Notes: generated from the letters alone by a model not told the origin. A DNA stretch of 8,959 nucleotides from Limnochordia bacterium (GCA_007132635.1 SLOG01000164.1:1-8959); one strand, 5' to 3'. Counted from the first letter of the stretch, positions 1 to 7,310 are shown. Translations and numbers: made by a program.

Positions 1-306
1 ATCCGGTTGAAGGTGGAAAGTATACGTGTTCCCATCTTCAGACACATCCCAGCTAGCGGCCAACCGCGGCGAAAAGCTGAAGTCCTCTTCCAAGGTGACC
101 AATGAATCAAACACAAAGGGAACGATGAAATAACCGTAACTCGAGTCCGCATTGATCGGACTCATGTTGCCAGGCGAACTCCACATCCCCACACGAATGA
201 CTTTCTCATCGGACTGAGCGCTAATGGGCAGCGCTGCCGCCAAAACCAATAGAACCACAAGCAGAATCGAACCACCCAAGAAACTCTTCGCACTGCGATG
301 TTTCAT
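1..306 (-). CDS. ABC transporter family 5 solute-binding protein, N-terminal part (truncated by window edge)
   Basis: The first 102 residues of an extracellular solute-binding protein of the peptide/nickel/oligosaccharide (SBP_bac_5) type, which captures substrate for the two permeases encoded upstream in the same direction. The sequence shows a basic N-terminus (MKHRSAK), a hydrophobic core at about residues 9-27 and a signal peptidase I-like end (PISAQS, about 27-32) with no lipobox cysteine. The mature start has the family pattern: a VIRVGMW strand, SPINADSSYGYFIVPFVFDSLV, then FSPRLAASWDVSEDGNTYTFHL at about 78-99. The ATG at 306 was chosen because AAGGAGG lies 11 bases upstream. The gap from the preceding permease is 81 bases, so it is probably the fourth gene of the operon. 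The family binds peptides, nickel or oligosaccharides, so the substrate cannot be named. The rest of the gene lies beyond position 1. Confidence 0.9.
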   Translation of the reverse strand, partial: MKHRSAKSFLGGSILLVVLLVLAAALPISAQSDEKVIRVGMWSSPGNMSPINADSSYGYFIVPFVFDSLVTLEEDFSFSPRLAASWDVSEDGNTYTFHLQPD

Positions 307-387
307 GATCTTCGTCTCCTCCTTTTTTCTGTTCAGAGAAACCAACAACAACGAAACAATCCCCTCCCTTCCAAAATAACCGCCTTC

Positions 388-1263
388 CTAGTCTCGCAAG
401 CGCGGATCCAACGCGTCCCGCATCCCGTCGCCTAGAAAGTTAATGCTCAACACGGCTGTGACGATGAACAACCCGGGTGGAATCCACAGCCAAGGCATCG
501 AACCCAGCACTCCCATGGACTGCGCATCAGTCAAAAGGTTGCCCCAGCTGGCCGTTGGCGGTTGTACACCCATCCCCAAAAAGCTCAGAGAAGCCTCGAT
601 AATAATTGCCTGGGCTGTGCCGAACGTTGCCGCGACCAGCACGGGGGGGAAAGCATTAGGGATAAGGTGGCGAAAGAGAATGCGAGGCCCGGGAACTCCG
701 AGAGCTGTCGCCGCCGTGATAAACTCCTGTTCTTTCAAGCGCAGCATCTCGGCTCGAATGAGCCGGCAGATGCGCGGCCAACCGAGAAGGCCCAGTACAA
801 GCACGACATTAGCCAACCCCGGGCCCAATATGCTGACCAAAACCAAGATAATCATCAGCGGCGGAAACGAAAGCATCATATCGGTAAACCGCATAATGAC
901 GGAGTCAATGCGTCGACCGGCGTAGCCGGCAACACTCCCCAAAAGCACACCGATGACCACGTTTAGAGTGACCGCTCCGAGGCCGACGAGCAGCGATACG
1001 CGCGAAGCGTGAAGCACCCGGCTCAGGACATCGCGGCCCACGGAATCCGTCCCCAATAGATGATCCGGTGACGGGGGCGCACCAAAAGCCATGACATCCA
1101 TCTCATAGGGATTATACGGCGACAACCACGGAGCCGCGATGGCTGCAAAGACCAGCAGAAGCAAAAGAATCAGACCTGTCACCGCCAGCCGGTGGCGCAA
1201 AAACCGGCGCAGAACGGTGCCCCAGTACCCCCGCTGCAATCGGCGACCGACATTCGTTGGCAT
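388..1263 (-). CDS. ABC transporter permease, DppC/OppC-like
   Basis: A 291-residue inner-membrane permease that would pair with the DppB-like protein encoded just upstream to form the channel of an Opp-type importer. Residues about 20-45 form the first membrane segment, typical of the OppC N-terminal region. The family signature GTDSVGRDVLSRVLHASR follows at about 71-88, then several hydrophobic segments. The cytoplasmic EAA coupling loop, which contacts the ATPase, is at about 180-203 (EFITAATALGVPGPR.. then RHLIPN). The C-terminus NFLGDGMRDALDPRLRD (275-291) is classic for the family. An in-frame ATG exists at 1284, but GAGGAGGT at about 1269-1276 sits 7 bases before the ATG at 1263, so the shorter start is preferred. 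The preceding gene stops 13 bases upstream, inside this ribosome-binding region, suggesting translational coupling. Assignment is firm at family level; substrate is unknown. Confidence 0.95.
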   Translation of the reverse strand: MPTNVGRRLQRGYWGTVLRRFLRHRLAVTGLILLLLLVFAAIAAPWLSPYNPYEMDVMAFGAPPSPDHLLGTDSVGRDVLSRVLHASRVSLLVGLGAVTLNVVIGVLLGSVAGYAGRRIDSVIMRFTDMMLSFPPLMIILVLVSILGPGLANVVLVLGLLGWPRICRLIRAEMLRLKEQEFITAATALGVPGPRILFRHLIPNAFPPVLVAATFGTAQAIIIEASLSFLGMGVQPPTASWGNLLTDAQSMGVLGSMPWLWIPPGLFIVTAVLSINFLGDGMRDALDPRLRD

Positions 1264-1276
1264 GGCAGACACCTCC

Positions 1277-2227
1277 TCAATCATAACGGATGCGGGGATC
1301 GATGACGGCGTACATCAAGTCAGCTGCGAGCGTGCCTCCAAGAACCATGATAGCGGCCAGTAGATTGAGAGCCATAAGGGTCGGATAGTCACGGGACAAG
1401 ATAGCCTGGACCGTAAGCCAACCCATACCCGGCCACTGAAAGACCTGTTCGGTAATCACCGAGCCCGCGATTAACGCTGGCAGCTGGACGCCCGCCATCG
1501 TGATAACGGGAAGCAGGCTGTTGCGAAGAGCGTGGCGGAATACAACTACTCGTTCTGGAAGGCCCTTTGCCCACGCCGTACGAATGTAATCTTGCTTCAG
1601 AATCTCCAGGGTGCTGGAGCGCACAAGCCGCAAAACCAAGCCAATATTGGTCAGGGTCAAGACGCTGGCCGGCAGAATAAGGTGCCGCACGAGGTCCGCC
1701 AGACCACCGCCGCCGCCCAGAGACTGCATCCCCCCCGAAGGCAGCCAACCCAGACGCAGACTGAATACATAGGTGAACACCAGACCAGTAAAGAATGTCG
1801 GCAACGACACCCCAATGAGAGCCATGAAGCTGGTCAAATAGTCCACCCATGAGTACGGCCGGATCGCGGATAGTATACCAAGAGGAACGGCGAGCAGGTA
1901 CGCCATAACGAACGCTGTCCCCATTAGAATCAACGTAGGCCCGACACGTCGTCCGACGCGCACTGTAACCGGTTCAAAAGTCGTGAACGAATACCCCAGG
2001 TTTCCTCGTAACAGCTCACCCATCCAGCGAGCATACCGTATTAGGAACGGATCTCTCAAACCCAAAGCTTCACGCCTCACCTCTTTGTCCGCCTGGGACA
2101 TATTCGGGTCAATCATCAGATCCACGGGATCCCCCGGAGCCAAGTTGATGATTCCATAGTTTATGAACGTGATGCCGATCAGCACCGGCAGGATGATCAA
2201 GAAGCGCCGAACCAGATATCGGCTCAC
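1277..2227 (-). CDS. ABC transporter permease, DppB/OppB-like
   Basis: A 316-residue integral membrane permease of the DppB/OppB family, partner of the following DppC-like protein. The start SRYLVRRFLIILPVLIGITF and the following INLAPGDPVDLMID are diagnostic of the family. Residues about 55-80 hold the conserved LGLRDPFLIRYARWMGELLRGNLG stretch. About five further membrane segments follow, with the EAA loop at about 213-240 (DYIRTAWAKGL, RHALRNSLLP). The C-terminus AADLMYAVIDPRIRYD is also typical. The reading frame stays open upstream to 2323, but that extension is IclR coding sequence read in another frame. The GTG at 2227 is preceded 7 bases upstream by GGAGG (within GGAGGTGAT), giving a normal family length. 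GTG overlaps the IclR stop as GTGA, so translation of the two genes is probably coupled. Confidence 0.94.
   Translation of the reverse strand: MSRYLVRRFLIILPVLIGITFINYGIINLAPGDPVDLMIDPNMSQADKEVRREALGLRDPFLIRYARWMGELLRGNLGYSFTTFEPVTVRVGRRVGPTLILMGTAFVMAYLLAVPLGILSAIRPYSWVDYLTSFMALIGVSLPTFFTGLVFTYVFSLRLGWLPSGGMQSLGGGGGLADLVRHLILPASVLTLTNIGLVLRLVRSSTLEILKQDYIRTAWAKGLPERVVVFRHALRNSLLPVITMAGVQLPALIAGSVITEQVFQWPGMGWLTVQAILSRDYPTLMALNLLAAIMVLGGTLAADLMYAVIDPRIRYD
2224..2227 (-). promoter_or_regulatory. GTGA stop-start overlap coupling regulator and permease
   Basis: The IclR stop TGA shares bases with the GTG start of the DppB-like permease. The permease ribosome-binding site GGAGG (2235-2239) lies within the last IclR codons. 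Such overlaps commonly couple translation of neighbouring genes; the coupling itself is inferred. Confidence 0.75.
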
Positions 2228-3039
2228 GGAATCACCTCCCCTGCTTCGCGGCCGTTTGCCTCCTGCAGAAGACCCAGTCGAGCAGAAATGTCTGCCGCCG
2301 CTGTACGCACCAACTCCGCACAATGGCTCACCATATCCAGCGAAAGCCTTGATGCCGGCCCCGCTGCGCTCACCGCTCCGACGGGATAGCCCGTTCGGTC
2401 AAGAATCGGTGCTCCGACAGACCGAGCCATCGTATCGACGTCTTCATCGCTCACTGCGAAACCCATTCTGCGGACTTTCATCAGTCGTTCCAGCAGTCGT
2501 CGTCGATCCAACTCCGTTTTTTCTGTATACCTCGGCAGCGATGACAGCCGTTCCAGAACCTGCTCCTGCTCATTCGCAGGCAGAAAAGCCAAAATCGCCT
2601 GGGGGCACGCTCCAGCATGCAGTGGATAGCGTCCACCCGCGGTGGCGGTCAGCCGCACGTTTTGCGAACTCTCCCGCACATCAACCACGACGGCCTCCAA
2701 TCCCCGATGAGCGGCCAGATGCACCGTCTCACCAGTAGCAGCTGCTAGTCGATCCAACACGGGCGCTGCTGCCCGGACGAGGCTGATTCCGTGTCTGGCC
2801 CGATCAGCCAGAGAGAATATACCCAATCCCAAGCGATAGGCGCCTGTCACAGAGTTTTGCTCGACAAAATGCTCGGCTTCCAAGGTCTTCAGGAGTCGGA
2901 ATGTCTGGTTTTTATTATACGAACAACGACGCGCCAGCTCGCTTACGCCTAATTCCGGTTTGTCTGCGCTCCCAAGTACCTGCAGGAGCCGCACCGCTTT
3001 GGCAGCACTCTTGACAATATAGTTATTGGCAGCTTTCAC
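2224..3039 (-). CDS. IclR-family transcriptional regulator, first gene of the transporter operon
   Basis: A 271-residue DNA-binding regulator. The N-terminal winged helix-turn-helix spans about residues 12-72 (SAAKAVRLLQVLG, LGVSELARRCSYNKNQTFRLLKTLE, GAYRLGLGIF). The C-terminal IclR effector-binding domain covers about 85-260, with family landmarks YPLHAGACPQAILAFLP (138-154) and GFAVSDEDVDTMARSVGAPI (193-212). Family members bind a small metabolite in this domain and commonly control catabolic or transport operons and their own promoter. Here the regulator is encoded first and overlaps the permease gene by GTGA, so it very likely controls this operon. The GTG at 3039 is the only plausible start in the frame: no other start codon occurs immediately upstream, and AGGAG lies only 3 bases before it, a short spacing that may keep translation low. 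An 18-bp near-palindrome lies 20-37 bases upstream. Confidence 0.93.
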   Translation of the reverse strand: MKAANNYIVKSAAKAVRLLQVLGSADKPELGVSELARRCSYNKNQTFRLLKTLEAEHFVEQNSVTGAYRLGLGIFSLADRARHGISLVRAAAPVLDRLAAATGETVHLAAHRGLEAVVVDVRESSQNVRLTATAGGRYPLHAGACPQAILAFLPANEQEQVLERLSSLPRYTEKTELDRRRLLERLMKVRRMGFAVSDEDVDTMARSVGAPILDRTGYPVGAVSAAGPASRLSLDMVSHCAELVRTAAADISARLGLLQEANGREAGEVIP

Positions 3040-3058
3040 AGTCTCCTGGCCCCTCTAT

Positions 3059-3076
3059 TTCGTTATATATAACCAA
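3059..3076. promoter_or_regulatory. Near-perfect palindrome upstream of iclR-type gene, candidate operator
   Basis: The 18 bases TTCGTTATATATAACCAA form an inverted repeat symmetric at 16 of 18 positions, with a perfect 12-base core (GTTATATATAAC at 3062-3073). It sits 20 bases upstream of the regulator's GTG start, where an autoregulatory IclR-type operator would be expected. A TTGACA on the minus strand (3095-3100) could serve as a -35 element, but no good -10 lies at the usual distance, so the promoter itself is not placed. The operator role is inferred from position and symmetry; AT-rich palindromes of this kind also arise by chance. Confidence 0.4.
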
Positions 3077-3175
3077 CCGATGTTTTATATTCTTTGTCAA
3101 CAAGGATTCTGCGAAAACAAACCAATTCCTGCTCGCTTATGCATTCTTTTCGTATGTATACGCGGATCCATGCGC

Positions 3176-3208
3176 GCAAAAGCGCGCCTCATGGAGGCGC
3201 GCTTTTGC
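3176..3208 (-). terminator. Rho-independent terminator of the exporter operon
   Basis: A perfect 15-bp inverted repeat (GCAAAAGCGCGCCTC and its complement) flanks a 3-base loop. It begins 7 bases after the stop codon of the second exporter gene. On the minus strand the GC-rich stem GCGCGCCTC pairs with GAGGCGCGC and is followed by TTTT, with a matching A run on the other side. It can form on both strands, but only a minus-strand gene ends here. Confidence 0.85.
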
Positions 3209-3214
3209 CGGAAA

Positions 3215-4978
3215 CTAGTACCCAGCGGGCGGCTGGTCGGTATAAGGCGAGAGTTGTGCTTGGCAGAGCTGCCAGTACTCACCGCGCTGTTCCAGCAGTT
3301 CATCATGAGTACCTGACTCGAGAATGGCACCGTGCCCGATCACCAAGATCCGGTCCGCTCCCCGAATCGTGGAGAGTCGATGAGCAATAACAAACGATGT
3401 GCGCCCCTGCAGCAGGGTCCGCAGTGCCGTCTGGATCTTCTGCTCCGTGAGGGTATCCACATAAGCCGTTGCCTCGTCCAAGATCAGAATGCGTGGATCG
3501 GCAAGCAAGGCCCGAGCAAACGATATGAGCTGTCGCTGCCCTGATGAAAAGTTGCTGCCGCGTTCAGCTAAGATGAAATCCAAGGTGATCCCATGCTCGA
3601 CCAGCGCATCATTAAGGCCAACGGCCGTCAGCGCGCCCCACATGTCTTCATCCGCCGCCAGCGGTGCGCCAAGCCGCAGATTATCCCTCAGTGTACCGCT
3701 GAACAGGAACGGATCCTGCAGCACCAGGCCGATCTGCCGCCGATAGCTGATCAACTCCCGCTCGGCGATATTCTGCCCATCGACCAAAATCTCGCCGCTC
3801 TGCGGCCTGTAGAACCGACAGAGAAGATTGATAATTGAAGTCTTGCCGGCACCGGTGTGTCCGACCAAGGCGATCGTCTCTCCCGGATTGACTGCAATAT
3901 CGATATCTTCCAAGACCATCTCGTCGTCCTCATAGCCAAAGGTAACACCGCGAAACTCCACCGCGCCTTTAACCGGCCGCATCGGCGGCAGGCTCTCGTC
4001 TACTTCCGGCGCCGTGGCGAAGATCTCGTTGATGCGTACTGCACCTGCGAGCGCGCGCTGAATGATCCGGTAAGCCTGTGAGAGACCGCGAAGCGGACCA
4101 AAAAACTGCCCATTATAAGCGAAAAACGCAATCAGGGTCCCAATGGTTGTGCTGCCTTCAATGACCCAGCGCCCTCCGAAAAAAACAAGAGCGGCGACAC
4201 TGAGGATCCAACTCAGGTCTACAATCGGCCAGAAGAAAGCAAAGGTCGCCACTGCGCGATTGCCGAACACTAACAGCTGCCGATTCTTGTCGGCAAAGGT
4301 GTCGGCAAAATGTTCTTCGGCCCCAAAGGCTTGGATGACCTTGATCCCCGACATGGTTTCCTGTACCGACGCATTGACCACAGAAGCCTGCTCTCGCACA
4401 GCATCCTCAGCCTTGCGGATGCGTTGGTTAAGAAACGTCATAGCAAACACCAAGAGCGGCAGAAAAGCCATGGTGATGAGCGTCAGCCGGTAATCCAAGT
4501 AGAACATAAATCCCAAGAATCCGACAAGTTTCAGCGAATCCACAACCAGATTGATGATCGCGTTGCTGACCAGCTCCGAAACCGCATCCACGTCGCTGGT
4601 TAGACGCGTCACGACTTTCCCTACCGGGATCTTGTCAAAGAACTGTACCGGCAGGGTCTGGAGGCGCACAAACAGGTCTGTCCGGATGGCCCTAATCGTA
4701 TCCTGCCCCACACGCGCCATAATCCTGGCCCGCAGACTGTGGATCACATTCATCAAGACGAACAGGCCCGCTGCCCCTAGAATAACCCGGATCAGTCCTC
4801 GGTAATCCGCCTCCATCACATAGACATCAATGGCCAACCGCGAGATCAGGGGCAGAACGATGCTGATAGCGGTTCCTGCAAGCATGATGACAACAGTCAA
4901 CACAATTCGCGAAGCGTACGGCCGGCTATAGGGCAGCAGACAGAGTAGATCAGACATGGCTCGTCGTTTCTCAGTCAT
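3215..4978 (-). CDS. ABC exporter half-transporter with canonical ATPase site (TM288/BmrD/YheH-like)
   Basis: A 587-residue fusion of a six-helix exporter membrane domain (about 10-320) and a nucleotide-binding domain (about 340-575). Visible motifs are Walker A GHTGAGKT (373-380), Q-loop Q421 (LQDPFLFSGTL), signature NFSSGQRQ (476-483), Walker B ILILD (497-501) with catalytic Glu502, and switch histidine H533 (IAHRLS). The catalytic residues are intact but the signature is FSSGQ rather than LSGGQ, matching the subunit of a heterodimeric exporter that supplies the altered signature to the partner's degenerate site. The ATG at 4978 overlaps the preceding gene's stop as ATGA, with GGAGG 7 bases upstream. 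The two subunits should assemble in the cytoplasmic membrane as a drug-, lipid- or peptide-type exporter; the substrate is not deducible. A terminator follows directly. Confidence 0.94.
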   Translation of the reverse strand: MTEKRRAMSDLLCLLPYSRPYASRIVLTVVIMLAGTAISIVLPLISRLAIDVYVMEADYRGLIRVILGAAGLFVLMNVIHSLRARIMARVGQDTIRAIRTDLFVRLQTLPVQFFDKIPVGKVVTRLTSDVDAVSELVSNAIINLVVDSLKLVGFLGFMFYLDYRLTLITMAFLPLLVFAMTFLNQRIRKAEDAVREQASVVNASVQETMSGIKVIQAFGAEEHFADTFADKNRQLLVFGNRAVATFAFFWPIVDLSWILSVAALVFFGGRWVIEGSTTIGTLIAFFAYNGQFFGPLRGLSQAYRIIQRALAGAVRINEIFATAPEVDESLPPMRPVKGAVEFRGVTFGYEDDEMVLEDIDIAVNPGETIALVGHTGAGKTSIINLLCRFYRPQSGEILVDGQNIAERELISYRRQIGLVLQDPFLFSGTLRDNLRLGAPLAADEDMWGALTAVGLNDALVEHGITLDFILAERGSNFSSGQRQLISFARALLADPRILILDEATAYVDTLTEQKIQTALRTLLQGRTSFVIAHRLSTIRGADRILVIGHGAILESGTHDELLEQRGEYWQLCQAQLSPYTDQPPAGY

Positions 4979-6741
4979 GACGCCGCCTCCATCCCTGGCT
5001 CCAAGGTGGCACTCATGCTCTGCAGCGTATGAAGCTCTCGGTATATCCCTGAGGCCGCCAACAGCTCTTCGTGAGTGCCCTGCTCCACAATCCGGCCGCC
5101 GTCAAGCACGACAATTGAGTCGGCGTCCATGGCTGTAGAGACACGTTGGGCAATGATGATCACCGTTCGCCCATGAAACAGCCTTTCTAAGGCATCCCGC
5201 AGTGCTATCTCCGTCTTGACATCAAGACTTGACGTGGAGTCGTCAAAGATCAGGATTTTCGGGTCCCGCAGGAGAGCCCGCGCAATCGCAACCCGCTGTC
5301 GCTCGCCCCCGCTGAGTCCGATGCCCCTCTCCCCAATCACGGTTTCCAATCCCTTGGGCAGATCATCGATGAACTCGCGAGCCTGTGCAGTGTCCACCGC
5401 TTGCCAAATATCGCTGTCGCTTACATTTTCGGAACCCATGGTGAGATTCTCTCGCAGTGTCGTAGAAAATAGGAAGTTATCTTGAAACACAAACCCGATC
5501 TGTGCTCGAAGCGTCTCCAGATCCCAGCTAGCAATGTCCACTCCATCGACCGAAATACTCCCGCTCGTCGGATCATAAAACCGAGGCAGCAAATTGGCAA
5601 TGGTGGTTTTGCCCGAACCAGTCATCCCCAAGAAACAGACTCTTGATCCGGCTGGAATATCGAGCGAGAAGCGCTTAATCGCTTCTTCCTCGTCGTCCGG
5701 GTAGACAAAAGACACATCCCGAAAGGAAATCGCTCCCTGTATCGGCGCCATGTGAGGCTCGCTCGCTTCGCGCACAGCATCTGGGGCATCGAGCACCCTG
5801 TAAATCCGCTTGGCACCAGCCGTAGCTCGCTCAAACATCTCTGCCAACCAGCCAATCTGACGTATAGGCCAAACCAGAAACTCTGCGTAGTTGGTAAACG
5901 CGACTAAGGTCCCGATGGTGAGTTCGCCCCTGATGACAAACAACCCCCCGATGCCGAGAGAAACCAGGCTGGCGGCCCCACCCAGAAAATCAAGCGATGG
6001 GTGCACGAGACTGTTCAAATTGGCGATACGCAGGCTGGAAGAATACAAGTCTGTGTTGTGTCTATGAAACCGTGCCGTCTCCTCAGCATGACGCGTGAAA
6101 GCCTTCACAACGCGAATGCCAGAGATGTTCTCCTGCGCCGCCGTATGCAGAGTACCCGAACGCTCCTGCACTTCCGCGTATAGAGGCCCGACCAGCCGGC
6201 CGTAGAGGATCGTGACGCCCGCCAATATGGGAAACACACCCAGCACGATGAGGGCAAACACCGGATCCATTCGGAACATCGCCACAATAATGCCTATAGT
6301 GGTCAAGATATTGACTAGGACGAGCATGATGACGAAGCCCGTACCGTCCCGAACAGCATCCACATCCCTGGTAAGGGTTGACATCAAATCGCCTGTTTTG
6401 GTTCGATCGAAAAAGGCGAAAGGCAGCACCATGAGTTTGCCAAACAATAGGCGGCGCAGGTCATGACTGATGTGGTTGCCACAGCCCTCCTGGAAAAAAA
6501 TCTGCGCATAGATCGCCCCAAACCGCATCAGTGCAATGCCCACCAAGATCAAGACACCTTGCGTTAAGTCCGGCATAACGTCTGCAACTGGCAGGCCACT
6601 AGTGAACAGATCAAAGAAGCGCCGCAGAAGCAGCGGCACGATAATCAGTGTGGCTGAGTCACCCAGCATGGCCACACCAACGATAATGCGCCGTCCCCAC
6701 TGGTCATTGGAGAGCAGAAAAGCGCGCCACAGGTCTCGCAT
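4975..6741 (-). CDS. ABC exporter half-transporter with degenerate ATPase site (TM287/BmrC/YheI-like)
   Basis: A 588-residue half-exporter, first gene of the pair. The membrane domain (about 10-320) includes the coupling-region sequence FAFFDRTKTGDLMSTLTRDVDAV. The nucleotide-binding domain shows Walker A GMTGSGKT (372-379), Q-loop Q420 (FQDNFLFSTTL), canonical signature LSGGE (476-480), and Walker B ILIFD (496-500). Asp501 follows in place of the usual catalytic glutamate (FDDSTSSLD), and Gln532 replaces the switch histidine (IIAQRVS). These two substitutions are the hallmark of the degenerate subunit of heterodimeric exporters. The ATG at 6741 is preferred over the GTG at 6750 because GAGGTGA lies 6 bases before it and the GTG falls inside that ribosome-binding site. 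The stop overlaps the next gene's ATG as ATGA, which fits equimolar synthesis of both halves. Confidence 0.95.
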   Translation of the reverse strand: MRDLWRAFLLSNDQWGRRIIVGVAMLGDSATLIIVPLLLRRFFDLFTSGLPVADVMPDLTQGVLILVGIALMRFGAIYAQIFFQEGCGNHISHDLRRLLFGKLMVLPFAFFDRTKTGDLMSTLTRDVDAVRDGTGFVIMLVLVNILTTIGIIVAMFRMDPVFALIVLGVFPILAGVTILYGRLVGPLYAEVQERSGTLHTAAQENISGIRVVKAFTRHAEETARFHRHNTDLYSSSLRIANLNSLVHPSLDFLGGAASLVSLGIGGLFVIRGELTIGTLVAFTNYAEFLVWPIRQIGWLAEMFERATAGAKRIYRVLDAPDAVREASEPHMAPIQGAISFRDVSFVYPDDEEEAIKRFSLDIPAGSRVCFLGMTGSGKTTIANLLPRFYDPTSGSISVDGVDIASWDLETLRAQIGFVFQDNFLFSTTLRENLTMGSENVSDSDIWQAVDTAQAREFIDDLPKGLETVIGERGIGLSGGERQRVAIARALLRDPKILIFDDSTSSLDVKTEIALRDALERLFHGRTVIIIAQRVSTAMDADSIVVLDGGRIVEQGTHEELLAASGIYRELHTLQSMSATLEPGMEAAS

Positions 6742-6795
6742 CGTTCTCACCTCAAGTTTTCATCAACTAGGAAAGCGTTGGCTTTTTCTGTTTCT

Positions 6796-6912
6796 CTACG
6801 GACGAGGACCAGTTCCCAACGTTAGACGCTCGTTTTGTTCGACCAACAGAATGGCAACTCCTTCCTGTTCTTCTATCTCTTGGGTAGTACGAGAGTTCAC
6901 TGGACCCAGAAG
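6796..6912 (-). pseudogene. Relic of a LivF-type branched-chain amino acid ABC ATPase
   Basis: In one minus-strand frame this stretch reads TQEIEEQEGVAILLVEQNER followed by LTLG (about 6814-6885), then a TAG stop at 6796-6798. It matches, from memory of the family, the LivF segment after Walker B, where LivF proteins have IxEIxxEGVTILLVEQNARxAL. The match is only about 25-35 residues. No Walker A, signature or Walker B precedes it; further upstream the frame turns into unrelated residues and runs antisense into the neighbouring plus-strand gene. It is therefore most simply a leftover of a deleted liv gene. Chance similarity is unlikely given the run GVAILLVEQN but cannot be excluded without a search. 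Confidence 0.55.
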
Positions 6913-6920
6913 CGTATTAT

Positions 6921-6949
6921 TTGTTGCCAAGCACAAGCTGTGGTAAACT
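6921..6949 (+). promoter_or_regulatory. Candidate extended -10 promoter for the small acidic protein
   Basis: TTGTTG (6921-6926) is separated by 17 bases from TAAACT (6944-6949), which is preceded by TGG as in extended -10 promoters. It would give a leader of roughly 45-50 bases to the ATG at 7004. Both boxes are imperfect (3 of 6 and 4 of 6 consensus bases). Confidence 0.3.
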
Positions 6950-7003
6950 GAGCTTGAGGAGAGGTGCAGCAAGCCACTTCGTAGGACAGGAAGAGGTGTC
7001 AGC

Positions 7004-7297
7004 ATGTCGGAACGCATAAACGTCAAAGAGGCTGTCATCGTAGCGCGTGAGTTTGCCGAACAGATTTACGGTGAGGGCGAGGGTAACGAGCTTCGCAACC
7101 TGCGGACTGAAGAAGTCGAGTTTTCCGCCCCCGATAACCGCTGGTTCATCACGTTGGCATGGGACGACACTAGCTATCGCGAAATACCAAGTGCTGAGAT
7201 GGCAGGCATCCGTTACAAGGCGCCTCGGACATCAAAGGTTTTTCAAATCGACGCAGAACAGGGCGAAGTCATGAAGATGGAGAACCCGGAGAAATAA
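7004..7297 (+). CDS. Small acidic protein of unknown function (97 residues)
   Basis: A complete 97-residue gene with a good ribosome-binding site (AGAGGTG about 6 bases before ATG). The product is acidic and soluble, with no signal peptide, membrane segment or cysteine. An N-terminal helix-like stretch (VKEAVIVAREFAEQIYGEGEG, roughly residues 7-27) precedes an alternating region with EVEFSAPDNRWFITLAWDD and, near the end, KVFQIDAEQGEVMKMENP. That ending resembles the small PepSY-like or uncharacterised proteins that finish with a YKVVxID..TGEVxSVK pattern; this is recognition from memory and sets no function. It stands alone on the plus strand between two minus-strand genes, so it is probably monocistronic. 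The inverted repeat 13 bases after its stop may end its transcript. I do not recognise the gene more precisely. Confidence 0.78.
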   Translation: MSERINVKEAVIVAREFAEQIYGEGEGNELRNLRTEEVEFSAPDNRWFITLAWDDTSYREIPSAEMAGIRYKAPRTSKVFQIDAEQGEVMKMENPEK

Positions 7298-7310
7298 GTC
7301 GACATAACGA

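Noticed and set aside
443..966. Two long plus-strand frames opposite the DppC-like permease
   Set aside because: Both are antisense to a clear permease with full family motifs; their translations look like low-complexity shadow sequence.
2228..2323. N-terminal extension of the DppB-like permease to 2323
   Set aside because: These codons fall wholly inside the IclR coding region in another frame, lack hydrophobic permease character, and the GTG at 2227 has an almost ideal ribosome-binding site.
2163..2738. Plus-strand frame of 191 codons
   Set aside because: Antisense to the IclR-type gene and the start of the permease gene, proline/arginine-rich composition typical of a shadow frame, and no ribosome-binding site or recognisable domain.
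3151..3162. CGTAT/ATACG short inverted repeat
   Set aside because: A 5-bp stem with a 2-base loop in AT-rich DNA is expected by chance; no flanking feature supports it.
3097..3330. Short frames spanning the terminator and the end of the exporter gene
   Set aside because: They cross the 15-bp terminator hairpin and overlap the exporter gene, with no ribosome-binding site.
6796..7038. Intact 80-codon minus-strand gene
   Set aside because: Only the last 25-35 codons resemble LivF. The N-terminal part is antisense to the start of the small plus-strand gene and has no ribosome-binding site, so it is treated as a relic and not a gene.
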